Source: Diphasiastrum complanatum (lineage: Eukaryota > Streptophyta > Lycopodiopsida > Lycopodiales > Lycopodiaceae). Taken from it: DNA of 64,000 bases. Location of the stretch: NCBI GenBank assembly GCA_029204225.1, contig CM055100.1, positions 65,993,278-66,057,277 on the forward strand. Reading direction: 5' to 3'. Below, one piece after another: positions 20,990-31,345 of the stretch; within the stretch, counting starts at the first letter, position 1; every line of letters begins with the position of its first letter. The position numbers and the translations under genes are program-made. The notes under the pieces are model-generated. The model was not told the DNA's origin, searched no databases, and was given only the letters and a program-made list of their open reading frames with translations.

Positions 20990-21790
20990 CCACATAGGAC
21001 ACCCCTCCAACCATCCGTGCTTTCACCATTAAGCAGCACATTGCCTCAGTCACGCCCCACCACTTTTTGGTCGATAGCCCTTATAGCTAAACGATCGGCA
21101 GCTATCCTTGAATATACCACCCCCGTGGACGCACCCGTGCTTTCACCGTCAGGCAGCACATTGCCTCAGTAACGCCCCCACCAAATCTAGTCGATAGCCC
21201 TTATAGCTAAACGATCGGCAGCGTACCCCCCAATCGTGGACGCACCCGTGCTTTCACCGTTAGGCAGCACATTGCCTCAGTAACGCCCCCACAAAATTTG
21301 GTCGATAGCCCTTATAGCTAAACGAATGGCAGCTATCCTTGAATATACCACCCCCGTGGACGCACCCGTGCTTTCACCGTTAGGCAGCACATTGCCTCAG
21401 TAACGCCCCCACCAAATTTAGTTGATAGCCCTTATAGCTAAACGATCGGCAGCATACCACCCAAATCGTGGACGCACCCGTGCTTTCACCGTTAGGCAGC
21501 ACATTGCCTCAGTAACGCCCCCACCAAATTTGGTCGATAGCCCTTATAGCTAAACGAACGGTGGTCATCGTGAATATGTCACCCCGCACCCCACAAGGCA
21601 CAGACCGTGCTTACACCATCCTAATGGCAGCACATTGCCTCATCTGTCCTACGTGCAGACGGCGCCAGGCCCGAACCGCGGAAACTGACCGTGCTTACAC
21701 CTCAAGGGCAGCACTTTGACTCATCAAGCCCCCGTCCTGCCAACCACCCCGACCGTGGACGCACCCGTGCTTACACTGTGGGCAGCACCT
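20990..21790 (-). repeat. Leader tandem array with eight conserved stem-loops
   Basis: Stem-loops lie at 21017-21039, 21137-21159, 21248-21270, 21368-21390, 21480-21502, 21607-21633, 21691-21714 and 21767-21788. The sense-strand form is GTGCT-GCC-loop-GGT-GWA-AGCAC, with loops such as TAAC, CTTGA and ATTAGGAT. The first is a slight variant and the last lacks one G of the inner stem. The first five lie in tandem units of alternating length (about 120, 111, 120 and 112 bp between starts). Each unit also carries GATAGC...GCTATC-type inverted words and CGATCG. The array begins about 75 nt downstream of the primer site. Confidence 0.85.
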
Positions 21791-23994
21791 TGCACAACAG
21801 TTGTCTTGATGAACCCCAAATCGTGGCCATTTCCGTGAGATCCGCATAGCTGACCGGCCAGTCGGCTCTGATACCACATGTAGCGCAGGCATCCCAAAGG
21901 GAGCCGGGAACCACGACTTAGCTTCCCAGCCTTCAACTCTTGCCATCCAAACCCACTTGACATACAAGCAGCCAACTCGCCAACAACGATCAGACTTAAC
22001 CAACATGAAGTTCCGAAAACCAACATTGAGATCCAACCTGGCGCCATGCCAGATCGGGGGTCCCGATGTGGGTGACTTCCCTCCAAGCAAGCCGCCCGAC
22101 ATACATCAAACTTAACCAACTCGAAGCTTCGTTACAAACGAGTAACATCCATTCCAAGCAAGCGGTCTGACTTACATCAGACTTAACCAACTGAAAGCTT
22201 CGTCACGAGCGCTGGAAGCCAACCTGGCGCCACGCCAGACTGGACAGCCATAAACAGGTAACATCCACCCAAGCAAGCCATCCAACTCAGCCGACAGGTT
22301 AGAGCCCGTTCCCCAAGAGCTTAACCCATTCACGTTCATGCAAGGAACACTCAGAACCACAAGCCGCGACAGATATGGAAACAACCAGTTCCTGGACCAA
22401 ATGGTCCCGACAGCATACCGCTGGCGCCACGGACCGAATGGTCCCGACGGCATACCGCTGGCGTCCCGGGATACGACCCTCAGCTATGTGCCAAATTAAA
22501 AATTTGGAAAGCGACCTTACAACTGGCGCTTTTACCGAACACTGAAACCCAGAAGGTAATCAGAGTCAGTTTGAGGAAAATCCCACTTTATTGATAAATC
22601 TGAGAAGGTTACATTTCAAGTGTGTGACCGACCCTAGTCTCCGGGGCGCTAGCATGCCAAGGCGAGAGCCATGACAACATTCCAGCAAGGGAGGCTGAGA
22701 CTTGGTTGGAGCTCGCCCTGAGTCGCAACCCGCACTCCCCTATAGTATTGGTGTGATTCGGCACCCCCCTCATACCAAGCACTCTACCCAAGCTGGTAAA
22801 GCACGTTTTTTCTCTCTCTAGGATTTTCTCTTTCTAGAAAGTCATTTTCTCTCTCTAGATTTTATTGATCCCCAGGCTTCCTTTAATCATGCCTAGATCG
22901 TGTGAGGTGATTGCACATCGATCTGAGCTCTCTGGACTTCGCTAGAACCGATCAAAGATTTTCAGCCATAGGAACTTGGCGCCGGCTGGATTCTGGTCAC
23001 AGTGGCGCCGGGAGCGGCGCCGGCGCCGTTGGCGCCGGGAGCAGCAGGGGCGCTGCTGGCGCCGGGGACATAGCTGGCGCCGATGGCGCCGCAAGTAAAG
23101 CTTGTAAAGGTAGCTTTACAACACTGGACAGCCATAAACAGGTAACATCCACCCAAGCAAGCCATCCAACTCAGCCGACAGGTTAGAGCCCGTTCCCCAA
23201 GAGCTTAACCCATTCACGTTCATGCAAGGAACACTCAAAACCACAAGCCGCAACAGATATGGAAACAATCAGTTCCTGGACCAAATGGTCCCGACAGCAT
23301 ACCACTGGCGCCACGGACCGAATGGTCCCGACGACATACCGATGGCGTCCCGGGATACGACCCTCAGCTATGTGCCAAGTTAAAAATTTTGAAAGCGGCT
23401 TTACAATTAGCGCTTTTACCAAACACTGAAACCCAGAAAGTAATCAGAGTCAGTTTGAGGAAAATCCCACTTTATTGATAAATCTGAGAAGGTTACATTT
23501 CAAGTGTGTGGCCGACCCTAGTCTCCGGGGCGCTAGCATGCCAAGGCGAAAGCCATGACAACATTCCAACAAGGGAGGCTGAGACTTGGTTGGAGCTCGC
23601 CCTGAGTCGCAACCCACACTCCCCTATAGTATTGGTGTGATTCGGCACCCCCCTCATACCAAGCACTCTACCCAAGCTGGTAATGCACGTTTTTTTCTCT
23701 CTAGTATTTTCTCTTTCTAAAAAGTCATTTTCTCTCTCTAGATTTTATTGATCCTCAGGCTTCCTTTAATCATGCCTAGATCGTGTGAGGTGATTGCACA
23801 TCGATCTGAGCTCTCTGGACTCCTCTAGAACCGATCAAAGATTTTCAGCCATAGGAACTTGGCGCCGACTGGATTCTGTTCACAGTGGCGCCAGCGCCGT
23901 TGGCGTCGGGAGCAGCAGGGGCGCTGCTGGCGCCGGGGACATAACTGGCTCCGATTGCGCCGGAAGTAAAGCTTGTAAAGGTAGCTTTACAACA

Positions 23995-24540
23995 TCCACC
24001 CCACCTTTATAAAATCTGATGTCCTCATCAGATGTCAGATTAAAGTAAAGGTGCCTCCCAATTAAAATAACTATACATTTAAGCTACTTGGCACAGTACT
24101 CAATTTACTGTCAACTTTTAATTAACATTGAAGCTGACACACCACAAGTCGGAGGCTCAGCTCTTTGTACTGAAAAATTACATAACTTGAAAATATATCT
24201 TTGTCTGGGAAAAGCGTAGATTTGATATCGCTTTCGTAAAACCCGAGAACCTTATTAACTGGTGACAGAAGCCTTTCTTTGAAATGTTCACCCCTGTCGT
24301 TTCTGACTTTCGACTTTGGAACTCCTTTGAGCTCCTGATTTGTCCTTGATGCACTTTGTGTTGAGCTCCGTGAGCTCCAGATTTGTTCAGTTCCGCACAG
24401 GTATCAAGGCTCCCTGAGCCGAAGGATTTATCGTTTGATTGCCCACTTTATGGTCCACTCCGTGCCTTGTTGCTTCTGCACCTTGATTTCTCTCCTTGTC
24501 CCAGCCTGATCTTGATACTTTTCCATCTTGGCTCTTTAAG
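23995..24540 (-). mobile_element. Internal remnant of the outer LTR-A element
   Basis: Begins with the polypurine tract and matches 19222-19770 and 26700-27244. It breaks off at CTCTTTAAG, where a deletion joins it to LTR sequence. Confidence 0.85.
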
Positions 24541-24802
24541 TAGAAAGTCATTTTCTCTCTCTAGATTTTATTGATCCCCAGGCTTCCTTTAATCATGCCT
24601 AGATCGTGTGGGGTGATTGCACATCGATCTGAGCTCTCTGGACTCCGCTAGAACCGATCAAAGATTTTCAGCCATAAGAACTTGGCGCCGGCTGGATTCT
24701 GGTCACAGCGGCGCGGGGAGCAGCAGGGGTGCTGCTGGCGCCGGGGACATAGCTGGCGCCGATGGCGACGGAAGTAAAGCCTGTAAAGGTAACTTTACAA
24801 CA
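24541..24802 (-). mobile_element. Truncated 5' LTR of the outer element
   Basis: Only the U3 tip side remains, ending TTTACAACA next to AAGGG. It has private variants (GTGTGGGGTG, a shortened GGCGCGGGGAG tip, GGTGCTGCTGG) that recur only in the LTR end at 30235-30496. Confidence 0.85.
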
Positions 24803-24807
24803 AAGGG

Positions 24808-25503
24808 CCATTGACCAAAAAGTGGTGGTGCGTGACTGAGGCAATGTGCTGCTTAATGGTGAAAGCACAGATAGTTGGAGGGGTGTCCTATGTGGGCTGA
24901 TTCTATGATCGATTTGTATGGGCGCGACCAGGCAAAGGTCCGTTGGCAGGACCATCTCAAACGGGGACCTTGTCTGTGTTACTTGTTAGTAAACCTGCCT
25001 GAGTGTCTTACTTGTATGTATTCGTGGTGAGTCTTAGTACTCGTGCTTTGTCTGGTTTGCATGATTGCTTGTGATACAAGGAGATGATGGCTCGAGAAGG
25101 AACCTTTCTTTTGAAGGCTGATACCATCAAACAAAGAGGATTACAAAATCTCTGGGGCGGATTTGCAGCAATGATGAGAAAACATATGAGTACACTGGCT
25201 TGTGTTACGTGTAAGGCAACTAATCAATGAAAGAATTGTGAAAGTTTAGTCTTGCATAAGAGACTTGGTATTTCGAACGGACGCTAAGGCACAGTTCGTG
25301 TTGAGATTGGACTAGTGCAAACTCTGGTGCATGTGTCTGATTCAAAGAGAGCTACTTGAAGCCAAGCTCGAGGTACACTTCTTGTTTTGACTATGAGGCA
25401 ACTGACCAGTGATGGAATTTTGAAAGTCAAGTTCTGCGCGACGGACATGGTGCTTCAAACAAACGCGAAGCGATAGTTCGTATGCGAATCAAACTGGTGC
25501 GAC
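24808..25503 (+). mobile_element. Continuation of the plus-strand host element, duplicate copy 1
   Basis: Completes the interrupted leader unit (stem-loop near 24846), then runs into internal sequence in the plus sense (GATACCATCAAACAAAGAGG and further) and ends at GGTGCGAC, where another LTR-A element begins. It is almost identical to 30502-31196. Several deletions relative to the internal region of the other copies are shared by both duplicates. Confidence 0.8.
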
Positions 25504-28500
25504 TGTAGCGCAGGCATCCCAAAGGGAGCCGGGAACCACGACTTAGCTTCCCAGCCTTCAACTCTTGCCATCCAAACCCACTTGACATACAAGCAGCCAA
25601 CTCGCCAACAACGATCAGACTTAACCAACTTGAAGTTCCGAAAACCAACATTGAGATCCAACCTGGCGCCATGCCAGATCGGGGGTCCCGACGTGGGTGA
25701 CTTCCCTCCAAGCAAGCCGCCCGACATACATCAAACTTAACCAACTCGAAGCTTCGTTACAAACGAGTAACATCCATTCCAAGCAAGCGGTCTGACTTAC
25801 ATCAGACTTAACCAACTGAAAGCTTCGTCACGAGCGCTGGAAGCCAACCTGGCGCCACGCCAGACTGGACAGCCATAAACAGGTAACATCCACACAAGCA
25901 AGCCATCCAACTCAGCCGACAGGTTAGAGCCCGTTCCCCAAGAGCTTAACCCATTCACGTTCATGCAAGGAACACTCAAAACCACAAGCCGCGACAGATA
26001 TGGAAACAGCCAGTTCTTGGACCAAATGGTCCCGACAGCATACCGCTGGCGTCCCGGGATACGACCCTCAGCTATGTGCCAAGTTAAAAATTTTGAAAGC
26101 GGCCTTACAACTGGCGCTTTTACCGAACACTGAAACCCAGAAGGTAATCAGAGTCAGTTTGAGGAAAATCCCACTTTATTGATAAATCTGAGAAGGTTAC
26201 ATTTCAAGTGTGTGACCGACCCTAGTCTCCGGGGCGCTAGCATGCCAAGGCGAGAGCCATGACAACATTCCAGCAAGGGAGGCTGAGACTTGGTTGGAGC
26301 TCGCCCTGAGTCGCAACCCGCACTCCCCTATAGTATTGGTGTGATTCGGCACCCCCCCTCATACCAAGCACTCTACCCAAGCTGGTAAAGCACGTTTTTC
26401 TCTCTCTAGGATTTTCTCTTTCTAGAAAGTCATTTTCTCTCTCTAGATTTTATTGATCCCCAGGCTTCCTTTAATCATGCCTAGATCGTGTGAGGTGATT
26501 GCACATCGATCTGAGCTCTCTGGACTTCGCTAGAACCGATCAAAGATTTTCAGCTATAGGAACTTGGCGCCGGCTGGATTCTGGTCGCAGTGGCGCCGGC
26601 GCCGTTGGCGCCGGGAGCAGCAGTGGCGCTGCTGGCGCCGGGGACATAGCTGGCGCCGATGGCGCCGCAAGTAAAGCTTGTAAAGGTAGCTTTACAACAT
26701 CCACCCCACCTTTATAAAATCTGATGTCCTCATCATATGTCAGATTAAAGTAAAGGTGTCTCCCAATTAAAATGATTATACATTTAAGCTACTAGGCACA
26801 GTACTCAATTTACTGGCCACGTTTTATTAACATTGAAGCTGGCACACCACAAGTCGGAGGTTCAGCTCTTTGTACTGAAAAATTACATAACTTGAAAATA
26901 TATCTTTGTCTGGGAAAAGCGTAGATTTGATATCGCTTTCGTAAAACCCGAGAACCTTATTAACTGGTGACAGAGGCCTTTCTTTGAAATGTTCGCCCCT
27001 GTCGCTTCTGACTTTCGACTTTGGAACTCCTTTGAGCTCCTGATTTGTCCTTGATGCACTTTGTGTTGAGCTCCCTGAGCTCCAGGTTTGTTCAGTTCCG
27101 CACAGGTATCAAGGCTCCCTGAGCCGAAGGATTTATCGTTTGATTGCCCACTTTATGGTCCACTCCGTGCCTTGTTGCTTCTGCACCTTGATTTCTCTCC
27201 TTGTCCCAGCCTGATCTTGATACTTTTCCATCTTGGCTCTTTAAGGTAGGCAAAGATTGAGTACTCCGCAATGCACCTCTCACTTAGCTTGAAGTAGCTC
27301 TTTGAATCAGCCCAAATGTAACCATTGACCTCGTGGAAAGCCAAAGGGTCGCACCAGTTTTGATCCGCATCCGAACTATCTGTTCGCGTTTGTTTGAAGC
27401 ACCATGTCCATCGCGCAAAACTTGACTTTCACAATTCCATCACTGGTCAGTTGCCTCACAGTCAAAACAAGAAGTGTACATCGAGCTTGGCTTCAAGTAG
27501 CTCCCTTTGAATCAGACACATGCACCCAAAGTTTGCACTAGTCCGATCTCAATGCGAACTATCCCTTAGCGTCCGTTCACAATACCAAGTCTCTCATGCA
27601 AGACTCAACTTTCAGAGTTCCTTCATTGATCAGCTGTCTTACACGTAACACAAGCCAGCATACTCATATGTTTCCTCATCATTGTTGGTCCAGATAGAGC
27701 CTATAACAAACTTTCCTTTCCACAACAAAAACTTGTCAACTTACTAGGTCCAAAGTTTGCCAGTCTCCTCATGTGAGTATGGCTAGGTCACCTTGAATTT
27801 GCCCCCATTTCGATCAACTTTCATTCATAATTTGCCCCAAGAGAGAGGTGTGTGTGATAGTTCCCCTCCACTTATAAAATCAGCTGATCGGACTTAGAGT
27901 AGAGTTCTTTGGACAAAAAGCCTTTGCAACACTTTGCCTCCCATCTGCTAGGATTATGGCTCGATCCAACTTGTTGCCAATCTCTGAAGAGGATCCTAGT
28001 CTTTTCCCCTTTGAGGAAAAAACTCAACTGATACTGGATATCACCCATGCTCAGTGAGTTTCAGTTCTGAAGGTGGCCGTCCCAAAATGAAGACAAACTG
28101 CTATAGAAGATCTCCCCTGAAATTGCCCTTTCCAACTTTTGACTTCCTGCTTGCGTCTGGTGGGCGTTGTCGCAAATGAAACAAACCCAAAAAACAGGCT
28201 AGCCATCCATCCTTTGCAAACATTGAGTCTCGTTCACGTGCAAGTACTTGAACTACAAATCCGCCGCACAGATTCTGGATATCGCCCATGCTCAGTGAGT
28301 TTCAGTTCCGAAGGTGGCCGTCCCAAAATGAAGACCAACTGCTCCATAGAAGATCTCCCCTGAAATGGCCCTTTCCAACTTTTGACTTCCTGCTTGCGTC
28401 TGGTGGGCGTTCTCGCAAATGAAACTAAACCAAAAAACAGGCTAGCCATCCATCCTTTGCAAACATTAAGTCGTTTCGTTGTCGTTCACGTGTGAGTACT

Positions 28501-30496
28501 TGAACTGCAAATCCGCCCCACAGATTCTGTAGTCCTCTTTGTTTGATGGTATCAGCCTTCAAAAGAAAAGGTTCCTTCTCGAGACATCACCTCCTTGTAT
28601 CACAAGCAATCATGCAAACCAGGCAAAGCACGACTACTAAGACTCACCACGAATACATACAAGTAAGACACTCAGGCAGGTTTACTAACAAGTAACAGAG
28701 ACAAGGTCCCCCTTTGAGATGGTCCTACCAACGGACCTTTGTCTGGCCGCGCCCATACAAATTGTTCATGGAATCAGCCCACATAGGACACCCCTCCAAC
28801 TATCCGTGCTTTCATCATTAAGCAGCACATTGCCTCAGTCACGCCCCACCACTTTTTGGTCGATAGCCCTTATAGCTAAACGATCGGCAGCTATCCCGCA
28901 CCGGCAGCTAACCACCCGTGCTTTACACCCGAATTCGAGCAGCATCTCTGTAACAATGGTTAACCCGTACAGTTCGAATATGTCGCCCCGCACCTCACAA
29001 GGTACAGACCGTGCTTTCACCTCCCTAGGCAGCACTTTGCCTCATCCGTCCTACGTGCACACAGCGCCAGGCCCGAACCGCGAGAACTGACCGTGCTTAC
29101 ACCTCAAGGGCAGCACCTTGACTCATCAAGTCCCCCGTTCTGTCGACCACCCCGACCGTGGACGCACCCGTGCTTACACTGTGGGCAGCACCTTGCACAA
29201 CAGTTGTCTTGATGAACCCCAAACCGTGGCCATTTCCGTGAGATCCGCATAGCTGACAGGCCAATCGGCTCTGATACCACATGTAGCGCATGCATCCCAA
29301 AGGGAGCCGGGAACCACGACTTAGCTTCCCAGCCTTCAACTCTTGCCATCCGAACTCATGACATACAAGCAGCCAACTCGCCAACAACGATCAGACTTAA
29401 CCAACTTGAAGTTCCGAAGACCAACATTGAGATCCAACCTGGCGCCATGCCAGATCGGGGGTCCCGATGTGGGTGACTTCTCTCCAAGCAAGCCGCCCGA
29501 CATACATCAAACTTAGCCAACTCGAAGCTTCGTTACAAACGAGTAACATCCATTCCAAGCAAGCAGTCTGACTTACATCAGACTTAACCAACTGAAAGCT
29601 TCGTCACGAGCGCTGGAAGCCAACATGGCGCCACGCCAGACTGGACAGCCATAAACAGGTAACATCCACCCAAGCAAGCCATCCAACTCAGCCGACAGGT
29701 TAGAGCCCGTTCCCCAAGAGCTTAACCCATTCACGTTCATGCAAGGAACACTCAAAACCACAAGCCGCGACAGATATGGAAACAACCAGTTCCTGTACCA
29801 AATGGTCCCGACAGCATATCACTGGCGCCACGGACCGAATGGTCCCGACGGCATACCGCTGGCGTCCCGGGATACGACCCTCAGCTATGTGCCAAGTTAA
29901 AAATTTTGAAAGCGAACTTACAACTGGCGCTTTTACCGAACACTGAAACCCAGAAGGTAATCAGAGTCAGTTTGAAGAAAATCCCACTTTATTGATAAAT
30001 CTGAGAAGGTTACATTTCAAGTGTGTGACCGACCCTAGTCTCTGGGGCGCTAGCATGCCAAGGCGAGAGCCATGACAACATTCCAGCAAGGGAGGCTGAG
30101 ACTTGGTTGGAGCTCGCCCTGAGTCGCAACCCGCACTCCCCTATAGTATTGGTGTGATTCGGCACCCCCCTCATACCAAGCACTCTACCCAAGCTGGTAA
30201 AGCACATTTTTCTCTCTCTAGAATTTTATCTTTCTAGAAAGTCATTTTCTCTCTCTAGATTTTATTGATCCCCAGGCTTCCTTAAATCATGCCTAGATCG
30301 TGTGGGGTGATTGCACATCGATCTGAGCTCTCTGGACTCCGCTAGAACCGATCAAAGATTTTCAGCCATAGGAACTTGGCGCCGGCTGGATTCTGGTCAC
30401 AGCGGCGCGGGGAGCAGCAGGGGTGCTGCTGGCGCCGGGGACATAGCTGGCGCCGATGGCGACGGAAGTAAAGCCTGTAAAGGTAACTTTACAACA
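25504..30496 (-). mobile_element. Second LTR-A element (4993 bp) with mismatched flanks and a hybrid 5' LTR
   Basis: 3' LTR 25504-26699, polypurine tract from 26700, internal region to 29266, primer site 29267-29279, 5' LTR 29282-30496. The left flank is GCGAC and the right flank AAGGG, so the ends do not share a target duplication. The 5' LTR carries private variants of the outer element's 5' LTR in its distal part, while the 3' LTR has the common U3 tip. This fits recombination between two different elements. The leader (28800-29240) has only one long unit with four canonical stem-loops (28806-28828, 29011-29035, 29093-29116, 29170-29191) and one degenerate one near 28918. No coding motif. 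Confidence 0.85.
28034..28526 (-). repeat. Tandem duplication inside the LTR-A internal region
   Basis: Two direct copies with an offset of about 241 bp, each beginning CTGGATATC and running through TTTCAGTTC, AGAAGATCTCCCC and GCTAGCCATCCATCC to a CAGATTCTG end. The inner element has only one, shortened, copy. Confidence 0.8.
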
Positions 30497-31345
30497 AAGG
30501 GCCATTGACCAAAAAGTGGTGGTGCGTGACTGAGGCAATGTGCTGCTTAATGGTGAAAGCACAGATAGTTGGAGGGGTGTCCTATGTGGGCTGATTCTAT
30601 GATCGATTTGTATGGGCACGACCAGGCAAAGGTCCGTTGGCAGGACCATCTCAAACGGGGACCTTGTCTGTGTTACTTGTTAGTAAACCTGCATGAGTGT
30701 CTTACTTGTATGTATTCGTGGTGAGTCTTAGTACTCGTGCTTTGTCTGGTTTGCATGATTGCTTGTGATACAAGGAGCTGATGGCTCGAGAAGGAATCTT
30801 TCTTTTGAAGGCTGATACCATCAAACAAAGAGGACTACAAAATCTGTGGGGCGGATTTGCAGCAATGATGAGAAAACATATGAGTACACTGGCTTGTGTT
30901 ACGTGTAAGGCAACTAATCAATGAAAGAATTGTGAAAGTTTAGTCTTGCATAAGAGACTTGGTATTTCGAACGGACGCTAAGGCACAGTTCGTGTTGAGA
31001 TTGGACTAGTGCAAACTCTGGTGCATGTGTCTGATTCAAAGAGAGCTACTTGAAGCCAAGCTCGAGGTACACTTCTTGTTTTGACTATGAGGCAACTGAC
31101 CAGTGATGGAATTTTGAAAGTCAAGTTCTGCGCGACGGACATGGTGCTTCAAACAAACGCGAAGCGATAGTTCGTATGCGAATCAAACTGGTGCGACTCT
31201 TTGGCTTTCCACGAGGTCAATGGTTACATTTGGGCTGATTCAAAGAGCTACTTCAAGCTAAGTGAGAGGTGCATTGCGGAGTACTCAATCTTTGCCTACG
31301 TTAAAGAGCCAAGAAGCAAATGTATCAAGATCAGGTTGGGACAAG
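30497..31345 (+). mobile_element. Plus-strand host internal region, duplicate copy 2
   Basis: 30502-31196 repeats 24808-25503. Unlike copy 1 it continues unbroken through GGTGCGACTCTTTGG into further internal sequence (to 31345), showing the state of the site without the LTR-A insertion. It is then interrupted by another LTR-A at 31346. Confidence 0.8.

Larger units (their letters stand above)
17971..23128 (-). mobile_element. Full-length non-coding LTR-A retrotransposon (5148 bp), TSD CTGGA
   Basis: 5' LTR 21879-23123 (1245 bp), primer site 21864-21876 (TGGTATCAGAGCC on the minus strand), leader array 20990-21790, internal region, polypurine tract 19222-19235, and 3' LTR 17976-19221 (1246 bp). 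CTGGA flanks both ends at 17971-17975 and 23124-23128. By eye the two LTRs differ at only about six positions, so the insertion is recent. The 2.6-kb internal region has no gag or pol motif on either strand, so this is a LARD-like non-autonomous element that would rely on proteins from a relative such as the LTR-B gypsy family. Confidence 0.93.
17605..24807 (-). mobile_element. Outer LTR-A element, TSD AAGGG, split by a younger insertion
   Basis: The 3' LTR is 17610-17975 plus 23129-23994, interrupted by the inner element. Polypurine tract and internal remnant follow at 23995-24540, and a truncated 5' LTR at 24541-24802. AAGGG at 17605-17609 and 24803-24807 is the target duplication, and the flanks rejoin to give an intact leader-array unit. 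A deletion fused internal sequence (ending CTCTTTAAG) to the LTR (TAGAAAGTC), removing the rest of the internal region, leader and primer site. No coding capacity. Confidence 0.85.
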
